Positions 45,356 to 53,901 of a DNA stretch of 64,000 nt are shown piece by piece. The first letter of the stretch is position 1; every line of letters begins with the position of its first letter. Origin of the DNA: Archangiaceae bacterium (lineage in GTDB: Bacteria; Myxococcota; Myxococcia; Myxococcales; Myxococcaceae); assembly GCA_016714225.1 (NCBI GenBank), contig JADJNS010000003.1:186001-250000 (forward strand). The letters run 5' to 3'. A program made the position numbers and the translations under genes. The notes under the pieces are model-generated. The model searched no databases, had not been told where the DNA came from, and saw only the letters and a program-made list of their open reading frames with translations.

Positions 45356-47412
45356 TGGGGGCTCCGCTGCCCACCGCCAGCGAGCTGAGCCTGCTCGACG
45401 CGGGCAACTTCGCCACCCGCTTCGCGCGCGGAGACTTGCGCGAGCGAACGGTGATGCGCCTGCGCGGCCTGCTGGCGCGGCTCGACGCCGACCTGCCGCC
45501 CGCCGCGTTCGCCGAGTGGCTCGACGACCTCTTCCATTGGCTCCGGGCGCGAGGCAAGCTGCCCGAGCAGCGGCCCTCGGAGTCGACCGCCGCTGCCCGG
45601 CTGCGCACCCTGTTCGAGGCCGCCGAGCACCTGCCCGAGCAGGTGGCGCGCCTGCGCGCCGCCTCCGCGCGGCTGTTCGCCACCTCGCGCGGGGTGACCC
45701 TCTTCACCGACGTGGGGGTGCCTTCGCGGCAGGGCTTCTTCGCCGAGGCCCTCGACCGCGCTTCTCGCTCGCTGTTGCCCGACCCGCCGCCCGACGGCGA
45801 CCTGGCCGACGTGCTCACCCGGCTGTTCGACAGCCGCCGGGCCGTCGAGTGGTTCGAGGCCCTCACCGCCGAAGAGAGCGCGGCGCTGTTTCGCCTGCTG
45901 GCGCTGCCCGAGGGCCCCGAGGTGAAGCCGCTGCTCGACGACATGACCGAGGCGGCGGTGCTGCTGGCGGCGCGCGTGATGAGCCACGGCCTGGGCAACG
46001 ACGTGCGGGCCCGCTCCGAGCCCGGGCCGCTCGAGCGGTCGCCGTTCTTCGCCCTGCCCGACGCGGTGCGCGCCGCGGTGCGGGGCGAGCGCGCCGACGC
46101 CTGCCGCGAGACGATCTCCGCCTGCCGCAAGGGGCTCAAGCAGGTCGAAGACGCGCTCGAGCGCACCGGGGTGAGCGTCGACCTGGTGTACCGGCTCGAC
46201 CTGATGCGGCGGCAGCTCGACCGGCTCTACGCGCTGTTGGGGTTGGTGGCGCCCGCCGACGGCGCCCCCGCCCAGGGCGCGGCGGTGCGGCTGCTGCTGG
46301 TGCTGGTGCGCGGAGCGTACCGCGACCGCAGCGTGCTCGAGCTGCTCAAGGGCTCGACGCGGCTGCTGGCCCGGCGGGTGGTCGACGCGGCGGCACACGG
46401 CGGCGGCCACTACGTGACCCGCACCCCCGCCGAGTACCACGCGCTGGTCGACTCGGCGGCCGGCGGCGGCCTGATCACCGCCTTCACCGCGCTGTTCAAG
46501 TTCGTGTTCGGCTGGGCGGGCCTGGCGCCCTTCTGGGAGGGCTTCTTCTTCTCGCTCAACTACACCGGCTCGTTCGTCGCCATGCAGCTGATGGGCTTCA
46601 CCCTCGCGAGCAAGCAGCCGTCGATGACCGCCGCGCACCTGGCCCGGGCGATGGGCGAGAGCCCGGCCGAAGACCGCGAGCTGTCGGCGCTGGCCGCCGA
46701 GGTCGCGCGCACGGTGCGCTCTCAGCTGGCGGCGACCCTCGGCAACCTGGCGGTGGTGGTGCCGGTGGCGGTGCTCATCGACCTGACCCTGCGGGTGGCC
46801 TTCGGCCGCGGCCTGCTCGATTCGGCCTACGCCGACAAGGTGGTCGCCAACCACCACCCGCTCAAGACGGTGCTGGTGCCGGGCGCGATGCTGACCGGGG
46901 TGGCGCTGTGGCTCTCGAGCGTCGCCGCCGGCACGGTGGAGAACTGGGTGGTGTACCGCCGGCTGCCGCAGGCCGTCGCCAGCCACCGCGGCATGCGGGC
47001 GCTGTTGGGCGCCGAGCGTGCGCGCGAGGTGGCCGCCTGGCTGAAGAAGCACGTGGCCGGCATCGGGGGCAACGTCGCGCTCGGCCTGCAGATGGGGCTG
47101 CTGCCGACCTTCGGGGTGTTCTTCGGGGTGCCGTTGGTGCTGCCGCACGTGGCCGTGTCGACCGGGCAGCTGGCCTTCGCCGGCGCGGCCCGCGGAGCGC
47201 ATGGGGTGCTGCAGGCCGACTTCGCCTGGGCGCTGGCCGGGGTGGGGCTGGTGGGGGTGATGAACTTCGGGGTCAGCTTCGCGCTGGCGCTGTGGGTGGC
47301 GTTGCGCGCGCGCGAGGCCGGCACCCTCGCCACGGTGCGCCTGGTGCGCGCGGTGGGCCGGTTGTTTCTCGCGCGGCCGGCCGACTTCTTTCGCCCGCCG
47401 CCGAACGGGTGA
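45355..47412 (+). CDS. SpecificRecomb-family (Gcr-like) membrane protein
   Basis: This 685-residue protein matches from memory the family called 'site-specific recombinase' after Neisseria gcr (PF10136). It has a helical soluble N-terminal half (residues 1-360) and a C-terminal half with at least five to six hydrophobic segments (AAGGGLITAFTALFKFVFGWAGLAPFWEGFFFSL, FVAMQLMGFTLASKQPSMTAA, ATLGNLAVVVPVAVLIDL, GIGGNVALGLQMGLLPTFGVFFGVPL). No recombinase catalytic residues are visible, so the name should not be taken as function. It is co-translated with MscS. Confidence 0.8.
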   Translation: MGAPLPTASELSLLDAGNFATRFARGDLRERTVMRLRGLLARLDADLPPAAFAEWLDDLFHWLRARGKLPEQRPSESTAAARLRTLFEAAEHLPEQVARLRAASARLFATSRGVTLFTDVGVPSRQGFFAEALDRASRSLLPDPPPDGDLADVLTRLFDSRRAVEWFEALTAEESAALFRLLALPEGPEVKPLLDDMTEAAVLLAARVMSHGLGNDVRARSEPGPLERSPFFALPDAVRAAVRGERADACRETISACRKGLKQVEDALERTGVSVDLVYRLDLMRRQLDRLYALLGLVAPADGAPAQGAAVRLLLVLVRGAYRDRSVLELLKGSTRLLARRVVDAAAHGGGHYVTRTPAEYHALVDSAAGGGLITAFTALFKFVFGWAGLAPFWEGFFFSLNYTGSFVAMQLMGFTLASKQPSMTAAHLARAMGESPAEDRELSALAAEVARTVRSQLAATLGNLAVVVPVAVLIDLTLRVAFGRGLLDSAYADKVVANHHPLKTVLVPGAMLTGVALWLSSVAAGTVENWVVYRRLPQAVASHRGMRALLGAERAREVAAWLKKHVAGIGGNVALGLQMGLLPTFGVFFGVPLVLPHVAVSTGQLAFAGAARGAHGVLQADFAWALAGVGLVGVMNFGVSFALALWVALRAREAGTLATVRLVRAVGRLFLARPADFFRPPPNG

Positions 47413-47437
47413 GCGGCGCCGCGCGCTTGTTGAAGTC

Positions 47438-48755
47438 TCACAGCTGCAGCAGCGTGGTGACGATGCCCACGCCCAGAATGGTGGCGAAGCCCAACAGACC
47501 CACCGGCATGAAGGCCACGAACCCGAACCCGAGCGGCTGACGGTCTGCGCCGCGCAGCCCGGCGCGCTCGACCAGCGCCTGGGTGAGCGGCCCCGAGGTG
47601 GCGGCAGTGATGAACAGCGAGCTGCCGGCGCACACGCTCAGCGCCAGCCCCACGTAGATCGCCGCCGGCGGGTGGCGGCGCGCCAGCACCTCGGCGACCT
47701 CGAGCAGCGCGGCCATGCTGGGGCCGGCCGAGAACAGCCCGGTGAGCAGCGCCGCCACCACCAGAAACACCACCACCTGCGCGGTGGGCGGCAGCGGCAG
47801 CACGGTGAGCTGGTTCGCCAGCGCGGTGAACGCCCCCGACGCCCGCACCGCGCCCACCATCACGAACAGAGAGGAGAAACAGGGTGGCCTCGAGGTCGAC
47901 CCGGGTGCGAATCAGCCGCTCGCCGGTCGGCCCCGCGGCCACCAGCGCCGCCGCCACGCCCAGCCAGCAGATGAGCTCGGGGCCCACCCCGCTCGAGACG
48001 GGTATCACCGTCCACCCCACCATCATCGCGGCCAGCGCGGCGCCGGCCGGCACCAGCGCGCGGCGGTCGAGGGTCAGGCCGCGGTGCAGCGCCTGCAGGG
48101 TGGCCACGGTGATGCGCGACGACACCGGCGAGCGCGGCACGTCGCGCGCCGGCCGGGCCAGCAGCCCCACCAGCGCGAGAAACAGCGCCAGCGCGGCGGC
48201 GGTCGCGGGCGCGGCGCGCCACAGGTAGTCGGTGAACCCCATCGCGCCCCGGCCCAGCAGCAAGATGGCGGGAAAGTCGCCGATCGGCGTGGCCGCCCCG
48301 CCCAGGTTGCAGGCCACCAGCAGGGCCCCCAGCGTCCAGGTGAGGTAGCGCTGGGTCACGCCCAAGAGCCGAAACTGCACCAGCATCAGCGGCAGCACCA
48401 ACAGCAGCGCGGTGAGGTTGTTCACCAGCCCGCTCACCAGGTACATCACCCCGCAGTAGACCACCGCCAGCAGCGCGTGGTTGGCCCGCGTGGCGGTGGT
48501 GAGCTTGACCGCCAGGCGGCCGAAGATGCCCGAGCCGGCCAGCAGCTCGGTGAGCAGCCCGAGCGCCACCAGCATCACCAGCACGTCCCACGGCACCGAG
48601 GCCAGCACCCGCCCGGTCGGCGCGACCTCGCTCGCGGCGCCGATGAGGCACGACAGGCCCGCCCCGGTCAGCACCACGGTCAGCCGCCGCGCCGGCAGCA
48701 GCGCCTGGAGCACGATGCTCAGGGTCAGCACCCCGCTCAGCGCGAGCGCGATCAC
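47438..48755 (-). pseudogene. SLC13/CitT-like permease, frame broken once
   Basis: Two frames give one polytopic carrier of about 440 residues. The N-terminal part runs from GTG 48755 (VIALALSGVLTLSIVLQAL) and includes YLVSGLVNNLTALLLVLPL and NLGGAATPIGDFPAILL, the two re-entrant loop signatures of the ion transporter superfamily. The frame breaks near 47865-47885, at VDLEATLFLL. The C-terminal part then reads MVGAVRASGAFTALANQL and ends with GFVAFMPVGLLGFATILG. One extra or missing base would restore the frame. It is probably a dicarboxylate or cation-coupled anion carrier. Confidence 0.75.
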
Positions 48756-49386
48756 TCGAGCACCCGGGTGAAGCTCTGGGCGGCGACCTCGACCAGCCAC
48801 CTCGGGTAGACGAACATCGGCGCCTGCAGCACGTCCCACGCGAGCAGCGCCCCGAACTGGGTGCGCACGTCGTCGCCCGCCACCCTCAGCCACAGGGGGC
48901 TGACGTGGGTGAGCGCGCCGTTGACCCCGTACGCGAGGTGAGCAGCGCGCTCTGCGGGCCAGCCCAGCCTTGAAAGCTCGCCAGGTCGACCGCCTCGACC
49001 GCGCCCGCGAAGTTCGAGAGCACCCGTGCCCAGTCGGTGGGCAGGGCCGCCTCGGTGAGCAGCGCCAGCTTCTGCCCCCGCCGCCGCGCCACCATCGCGT
49101 CGAGGTGCTGGGCCTCGAGGCCCACCACGACCACCCGCTTGTACTCGGCCAGCGCGTCGAGCGCCTGCTCCGAGGGAGCGCGCGGGTGCCCGCCCGCCAG
49201 CCGCGCCGCCACCACCGCGTCGAGCACGGGGAAAGCCCGGCCCAGCGCATCGCGCAGCGCCGCGAGGTGCTCGGGGCCGGCCGCCTCGGCCTCGCGGGTG
49301 AACAGCCACGCCGCGCTGCACATGCCCAGCTCGGTGGCCGCGGTGAGAAAAGCGTCGTCGAGCCCCGGGGGCAACGGCGGGGTCAA
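48752..49386 (-). pseudogene. conserved hypothetical protein, frame broken once
   Basis: A first frame from TTG 49386 gives MTPPLPPGLDDAFLTAATELG through RVVVVGLEAQHLDAMVARRRGQKLALL to VDLASFQGWAG. A second frame from about 48960 to the stop at 48752 gives YGVNGALTHVSPLWLRVAGDDVRTQF and LQAPMFVYPRWLVEVAA. The break is at about 48945-48965. I do not recognise the family. The stop overlaps the permease start (GTGA), and its own start overlaps the upstream stop (TTGA), so it belongs to the same operon. Confidence 0.5.
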
Positions 49387-49862
49387 CGCGTCTCCAGCGC
49401 CTCGAGCAGCGCCCCCAGGAGCCCCACCATCGCCACGTTCGCGATGGCGTGCTGGGGCGGCCCGTCGGTCAGGCAGTCGATCATCGCCTCCTGCGCACGG
49501 CTGCCCCGCGCCGCCAGCCGGTCGAGCGGTGCGAGCGCGAGAGTGAGCGGGTGGCTCTGCTCGGCGGCGTCGTGGGTGAGGTGGGGCGGCAGCCGCAGCG
49601 GCACCGCCAGCGCGTCGGCGGCGGGCTGCGGCCGGGCGCCCGCGGCGGCGACGGCGCGGCCCAGCAGCTCGAGCAGCACCCAGTTCGCCCCGCGGTGGTG
49701 CACCGGCCCTTCTCCGACCAGGCAGCGCACGGTGAAGTCGAGGCCTGCCGGGTCGCCGAGCAGCGGGCCGACCACCCGCTCGAGCGCGGCGCGGTCGATG
49801 AAGCCGGCCACCTCGGAGGCCGGCACGTGGTGGTGGGTCGGGTGGGCGGGAGGCTTGGGCAC
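49383..49862 (-). CDS. hypothetical protein, His-rich N-terminus
   Basis: This 159-residue protein begins MPKPPAHPTHHHVPASEV and has a helical body (LDFTVRCLVGEGPVHHRGANWVLLELLGRAV, IANVAMVGLLGALLEALETR). No family is recognised. The helices ending in LLGALLEAL suggest packing against a partner, perhaps the product of the overlapping downstream gene. It is in the operon leading to the SLC13-like permease. Confidence 0.5.
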   Translation of the reverse strand: MPKPPAHPTHHHVPASEVAGFIDRAALERVVGPLLGDPAGLDFTVRCLVGEGPVHHRGANWVLLELLGRAVAAAGARPQPAADALAVPLRLPPHLTHDAAEQSHPLTLALAPLDRLAARGSRAQEAMIDCLTDGPPQHAIANVAMVGLLGALLEALETR

Positions 49863-49946
49863 GGCCGAGGTTCTACTTCGCCGGCGTCGACGCGCGACAG
49901 CTCAACCCGAGGCGACGCTTGCGCCGCGCCGCCGGGTGACCGTGCC

Positions 49947-50210
49947 TCACTTGCCGCGCCCGCGCCGGTTCTTGTCGATGACCCCCACCAGAATCGAGCA
50001 GAAGGCGACCAGCCGCAGCGCGTAGACGAAGTGCCGGGTCTCACCGCCGTCGCTCACCACCACCAGCCCGACCCAGTTGAGGGCGAGCACCCAGAACCCG
50101 AACCAGAAGAAGAGAAACAGTCGGTCGCGGCTCTCTTTGTAGAAGCGCAGAAAGAACACCCCGGCCACCCAGCTCGACATCGCCAGCGCCCCGAACAGCA
50201 TCGGCCTCAT
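49947..50210 (-). CDS. DUF5985-family small membrane protein
   Basis: This 87-residue protein has three hydrophobic segments: LFGALAMSSWVAGVFFLRFY, RLFLFFWFGFWVLALNWVGLVVV and FVYALRLVAFCSILVGVIDK. The pattern, with FLRF after the first helix and a conserved Asp-Lys-Asn end, fits one half of the DUF5985 pair. Function is unknown. It lies 10 bases downstream of the partner gene. Confidence 0.7.
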   Translation of the reverse strand: MRPMLFGALAMSSWVAGVFFLRFYKESRDRLFLFFWFGFWVLALNWVGLVVVSDGGETRHFVYALRLVAFCSILVGVIDKNRRGRGK

Positions 50211-50220
50211 CGCGCGCTCC

Positions 50221-50478
50221 TCACTTGGCGTCCCAGATCAGCCCGAAGAGCAGCGTCATCATCGCCACCAGCGCCACCGCCGAGCGCAGCAGCGACAGGT
50301 CGACCGTGGGCACCATCACCAGGTCGATGAACAAGAGCACGTTGTTGAGCGCCAACCCGATGAAGCACAGGCTGCCCCAGAACAACAGCCGGGTCTTGCT
50401 GGCCGAGTACCCGCGCAACAGCAGCACCGCGCAGGTCACGCTGGTCAGCGCGCACAGCAGGTACACCCCCTCAGCCAT
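50221..50478 (-). CDS. DUF5985-family small membrane protein (partner)
   Basis: This 85-residue protein has three hydrophobic segments: VYLLCALTSVTCAVLLLRGY, LLFWGSLCFIGLALNNVLLFIDL and AVALVAMMTLLFGLIWDA. It strongly recalls the DUF5985 consensus. Its start overlaps the preceding winged-helix gene by 8 bases. Two DUF5985 proteins encoded side by side probably form one membrane complex, an inference from the family's usual pairing. Confidence 0.75.
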   Translation of the reverse strand: MAEGVYLLCALTSVTCAVLLLRGYSASKTRLLFWGSLCFIGLALNNVLLFIDLVMVPTVDLSLLRSAVALVAMMTLLFGLIWDAK

Positions 50479-50884
50479 CTTTCTTCCTCCCCACCACGAA
50501 GGCGTCGGCGAAGGTGCGCAGCACCGAGCCGCGAATGCGCTCGACCGCGTTGCGGGTCATCAACGAGATGACCCCGATGCGGTTGCGCTGATAGGCGAGC
50601 AAGAGGCGCGACACCAGCGCGTCGTGCGCCGGGTCGGCCGCCTGGTAGCGATACAGCTTGAGCCCGGCCTGCTCCCGCGCAGAGAGCAGCTGGCGGTCGC
50701 CCAGCTCGGCCAGCGCCTCTTCGGCGACCTGCGGGGCCAGCGCCAGCCGAGCCCCCACCGAGTCGCTGCTCCAGACTCCGTCAGGCTCTCCCCTCACCAA
50801 GAGGAGCACCTCGAGCTCTTCGAGCGACCGCACGCGCTCGAGCAGAAAGGCGCGCAGATCTTCGGCGATGGGTTCGGGGCTCAA
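50471..50884 (-). CDS. winged-helix-like protein heading the DUF5985/permease operon
   Basis: This 137-residue protein contains a segment resembling a winged-helix domain (SLEELEVLLLVRGEPDGVWSSDSVGARLALAPQVAEEALAELGDRQLL) followed by a helical C-terminus (VSRLLLAYQRNRIGVISLMTRNAVERI). It may be a small DNA-binding regulator or an accessory subunit. The likely start is TTG 50884. It overlaps the next gene by 8 bases. Confidence 0.55.
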   Translation of the reverse strand: MSPEPIAEDLRAFLLERVRSLEELEVLLLVRGEPDGVWSSDSVGARLALAPQVAEEALAELGDRQLLSAREQAGLKLYRYQAADPAHDALVSRLLLAYQRNRIGVISLMTRNAVERIRGSVLRTFADAFVVGRKKDG

Positions 50885-50942
50885 AGTTGCCGGCCAGGCT
50901 GGTGGCTAACGCTCCCCGCCACCGGTCGCCATGGCAAACCGG

Positions 50943-51845
50943 TCACTGCTTGACGCTCAGCCCCTCGAGCGACGGCAGCTCGGCCAGGTTCGGCTGCAGC
51001 ACGATCTCGATGCGGCGGTTCTGCGCCCGGTGCTCGGGTGCGTCGTTGGCGGCCACCGGGTCGAACTCTCCGTAGCCCGCGGCGGCCAGCACCTGGGGGC
51101 GCATGCCCTTGCTCACCAGGTAGTTCACCACCTCCACCGCCCGCGCTGTCGAGAGATCCCAGTTCGAGGGAAAGCGGGCGGTGTGAATGGGCACGTCGTC
51201 GGTGTGCCCCGCCACCAGGAAGTTGCGATCGCCCAGCGCTCCCAGCACTTCGGCCACCCGCGCCAGCGCGGTCGACCCCGAGGGCTTGAGCTCGGTGCGA
51301 CCCGAGTCGAACAGCACCGCGTCGGGCAGCGACAGCAGCATGCGGCCGTTGCGCACCGCCACCTTGAGCTGCCCCGCGTCGATCATCGACTGAAACTTCT
51401 CCACCAGCCGCTTGAACATCGACAGCCGCTGCTCGGCCGCCTCGCGCTGCTTGCGCAGCTCCTCCAGCCGGGCCTTCGACTCGTCGAGCGAGGTGGCGAG
51501 GGCCCCCTTCTCGCTCATCAACCGGTCGACGTTCTGCCCCAGCTTCTCGAGCCGCTTCTTGAGCTCACCCACCAGCGCCGTCTGGTCGTCGAGCTGCTTG
51601 CGCAGACCCTCGCGCTCGGCGGTCAGCGCCTCGAGGGCCCCCTGGCGTTGCACCACCTCGCCCCGCGCGAGCTGCAGCGCCGCGTCGAGCTCGGCCGCCC
51701 GCGCCGCAGCGGCGCGGTCACGCTCCTGGGCCTCGCGCGCCTGCGCCTCCAGCCGGCCGGTCAGCTCGTCGACCTTCGCCCGGTGGGTGCCGGTGGTCAC
51801 GCAGCCCGCCACCAGCACCGCCGCCACCGCCAGCCGCGCGCTCAT
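50943..51845 (-). CDS. OmpA-family lipoprotein with coiled-coil domain
   Basis: This 300-residue lipoprotein has the signal MSARLAVAAVLVAGCVTTG with lipid Cys near residue 15. A coiled coil of about 120 residues follows (ALEALTAEREGLRKQLDDQTALVGELKKRLEKL). The C-terminal OmpA/MotB peptidoglycan-binding domain carries DSGRTELKPSG, VAGHTDDVPIH and NWDLSTARAVEVVNYLV. It should tether the outer membrane to peptidoglycan. ATG 51845 overlaps the stop of the preceding low-complexity gene. Confidence 0.85.
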   Translation of the reverse strand: MSARLAVAAVLVAGCVTTGTHRAKVDELTGRLEAQAREAQERDRAAAARAAELDAALQLARGEVVQRQGALEALTAEREGLRKQLDDQTALVGELKKRLEKLGQNVDRLMSEKGALATSLDESKARLEELRKQREAAEQRLSMFKRLVEKFQSMIDAGQLKVAVRNGRMLLSLPDAVLFDSGRTELKPSGSTALARVAEVLGALGDRNFLVAGHTDDVPIHTARFPSNWDLSTARAVEVVNYLVSKGMRPQVLAAAGYGEFDPVAANDAPEHRAQNRRIEIVLQPNLAELPSLEGLSVKQ

Positions 51846-52144
51846 CGCTTGCCCGCCTTGCGCTTCCCCCGCGCGCCGGCATCGGCTGCCCCACCATCGC
51901 CACCATCGCCACCATCGCCACCATCGCCACCATCGCCACCATCGCCCGCGTCGCCCGCGTCGCCCGCGTCGCCCGCGTCGGCGGGCCCGGCGTCAGGAGC
52001 GCCCACCCCGCCGCCGACCTCCGAGGCGGGTGCACCCGCGTCGAGCTGGGCGGGCGGCGGGGTGGGGCTCTGAACCTGCTCCGGTTCGGAGCAGCTCTTG
52101 ATCCAAAAGGCCAGGGCTGCGGCGATCATCGGGGTTCGAAACAC
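51842..52144 (-). CDS. small Asp/Gly-rich secreted or lipid-anchored protein
   Basis: This 100-residue protein has a short hydrophobic N-terminus (MIAAALAFWIKSC preceded by VFRTP). A Pro-rich stretch and a long (Asp-Ala-Gly)4(Asp-Gly-Gly)6 run follow, then a basic tail RGKRKAGKR. GTG 52144 is preceded by GAGGAG, although at longer spacing. The run is encoded by 9-bp tandem repeats at 51891-51980. No family is recognised. It is coupled to the OmpA-like gene. Confidence 0.5.
   Translation of the reverse strand: MFRTPMIAAALAFWIKSCSEPEQVQSPTPPPAQLDAGAPASEVGGGVGAPDAGPADAGDAGDAGDAGDGGDGGDGGDGGDGGDGGAADAGARGKRKAGKR
51891..51980. repeat. 9-bp tandem repeats inside a coding region
   Basis: Six copies of CCACCATCG (51891-51944) are followed by four copies of CCCGCGTCG (51945-51980). 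On the minus strand they encode repeated DGG and DAG triplets. Because the unit is nine bases, changes in copy number would keep the frame. Confidence 0.85.
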
Positions 52145-52310
52145 CAAGCGCGAGCTCCTCGAAAAGGTTGGGCCCGACGCGCTTGCCAGCGCCGCGCCAG
52201 CGCTGCGCTCCCCGGAGCCGCCGCCGTCTCGAAGCCGGCACGGTTGCACATCGCGATGCCCGCGCCGCACCTTGCAACGGGGGGCGCGGCGCCCGCCTGC
52301 GCGCAGGCCG

Positions 52311-52326
52311 TGGCGCGCGGCTTGCG
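52311..52326 (+). promoter_or_regulatory. sigma-54-like promoter for the lipoprotein hydrolase gene
   Basis: It reads TGGCGCGCGGCTTGCG, with GG at 52312-52313 and GC at 52324-52325. The ATG at 52340 is about 4 bases past the predicted transcript start. A half-site GCACC at 52267 is centred 40 bp upstream, but the second half of the repeat is lost. GCACGGTTGC at 52238 has a four-base spacer. Confidence 0.5.
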
Positions 52327-52339
52327 ACACATCGCCGCG

Positions 52340-53161
52340 ATGGTCTCCCGCTGCATGCTCGCCGCCGTGCTGCCCTGGCTCGTCGCTTGCGCCGCGCCGC
52401 TCGCTCAGCGGGCCCCCGAAGCGAACGGCCTCGAGCCCTCCGACCCCGCCGCCGAGCCCGCGCCCCTCACCGCCGGGCTGCACCGGGTGCTTCGCTCGCC
52501 GCACGGCCAGGTGCACCTGTTCGTACCCCGCGGCTACGACCCGACCACCGCCGGCATCGTGCTCTACGTGCACGGCTACTACACCGACGTCGAGGCGGCC
52601 TGCCGCAGTCACCGGCTCGCCGCTCAGTTCGCCGCCAGCCGCCGCAACGCGCTGTTCGTGGTGCCCGAAGCCCCCCGCGGCGACGGCGACCCGGTGCAGT
52701 TTCGCGACCTCGACGACCTGCTCGACACGGTCGAGCGCGAAGGGGGCGTCACGCTCCCCGACGGCCCGGTGGTGGCGGTCGCCCACAGCGGGGGGTACCG
52801 CACCGTCGAAGCGTGGCTGCAGTCGCCGCGGCTCGACACCGTGGTGCTCCTCGACGCCCTCTACGGCGCCGACGCCGCCTGGCGCAGCTGGCTGGAAGAG
52901 GGCGGCAACCACCCCTGGGCCCTGCTCCTGGTCGGCCACCACACCACCCCGAACGTTCAGCGCTTCGCCGAGGCCTACCCCGACGCACCGCTGCTCGACG
53001 GTCTGGCGGCCGCCGCCGCGCTCGAGCCCCGCGGTGAACAGCGGGTGGTGGCGGTGAGGTCGCCGCTCGGGCACATGGAGCTCGTCACCGCGCGCCGCGC
53101 GATTCCCGCGGTGCTGGCCCTCACCGGTCTGGCCCCGCTCGCCCCCCTGGCTGCCCCTTGA
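52340..53161 (+). CDS. exported alpha/beta hydrolase-like lipoprotein
   Basis: This 273-residue protein has a lipoprotein signal (MLAAVLPWLVACAAP). Its core is a likely alpha/beta hydrolase: GIVLYVHGYYTDV (oxyanion region), then VVAVAHSGGYR with the nucleophile Ser in AHSGG, and a late His in SPLGHMELVTA. It would act in the periplasm or at the outer membrane. The substrate is unknown. Start ATG 52340 has no Shine-Dalgarno sequence but fits the promoter. The next gene starts with a TTG overlapping its stop (TTGA). Confidence 0.7.
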   Translation: MVSRCMLAAVLPWLVACAAPLAQRAPEANGLEPSDPAAEPAPLTAGLHRVLRSPHGQVHLFVPRGYDPTTAGIVLYVHGYYTDVEAACRSHRLAAQFAASRRNALFVVPEAPRGDGDPVQFRDLDDLLDTVEREGGVTLPDGPVVAVAHSGGYRTVEAWLQSPRLDTVVLLDALYGADAAWRSWLEEGGNHPWALLLVGHHTTPNVQRFAEAYPDAPLLDGLAAAAALEPRGEQRVVAVRSPLGHMELVTARRAIPAVLALTGLAPLAPLAAP

Positions 53162-53898
53162 CCCGCGGCTGCCCCGCCGCGCTGCTGTGGGTGGCGTGCT
53201 CGGCCCACCTCTCGCCCCCGCCGGTCACCCATCGGGTGGGAGGTGTTCAGGTGGCCCTTCGCGCCTGGCGCGGCAGCGAGATCTGCGACGCCGAGCCGCG
53301 CTTTCTGCTCGATGAGCTCACCGCGGTGAACAGCGCGCTCGGCCGCTACCTCGACCGGGCGCGAGGCGACGCGCCGCAAGACTGGCCCGAGCGCCGCATC
53401 GCCCTCGCAGACGAGCTGGGCGAGGGGCTCTCCTCGGTCGCCGACCTGCACCAGCAGAACCTCGGCGCCCTGGCCGGGTGTGGCTTCGCGGCGAGCGCCG
53501 GCTTCCCCTTCGTGCGGCAGCGCGGCCTCGCCCTCATCGAGGCGGCGCGCGCCCGGGCGGCCCGGCTGCCCGCGGTGATCGCCGAGGCCCGAAGGGCACG
53601 GGCGCGCGAGGCCTGGGCGAAGAGCCTGCCCTCGCTTCGCGAAGCCGCGCGCGCCGGGTGCCGCGCCCGCTCGGCGGCGCCACGGGTGTTCTTCGCCTGG
53701 GCCGACGACCAGGGCACACACTGGTGCTTCTGCGATGGCGCACGGGTATCTCTGGCCGACGACCGCCAGGAGCCCGAGCTCGAGCCTCCGCTGCGCGAGC
53801 CGGCGCGTGGCCGCCACCCCTTCACCCAACAGCAGTACCTCGACGCCGTGCGCGACTTTCCCCACTCCTCGGTCGCCGCAGCTCCCGAGCAGGGGTGA
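53158..53898 (+). CDS. hypothetical exported protein
   Basis: This 246-residue protein is translated from TTG 53158, overlapping the hydrolase stop. It has a short, weak signal (CPAALLWVACSAH) that may be a lipoprotein signal, and a helical body with regularly placed arginines (LIEAARARAARLPAVIAEARRARAREAWAKSL). Cys residues at several positions could form disulfides. No family is recognised. Coupling to the hydrolase suggests a shared process. Confidence 0.5.
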   Translation: MTRGCPAALLWVACSAHLSPPPVTHRVGGVQVALRAWRGSEICDAEPRFLLDELTAVNSALGRYLDRARGDAPQDWPERRIALADELGEGLSSVADLHQQNLGALAGCGFAASAGFPFVRQRGLALIEAARARAARLPAVIAEARRARAREAWAKSLPSLREAARAGCRARSAAPRVFFAWADDQGTHWCFCDGARVSLADDRQEPELEPPLREPARGRHPFTQQQYLDAVRDFPHSSVAAAPEQG

Positions 53899-53901
53899 AG
53901 G

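Noticed and set aside
45355..47412. Mobile element or integrase
   Set aside because: The protein is a multi-pass membrane protein. No inverted repeats, attachment sites or other mobile genes are visible.
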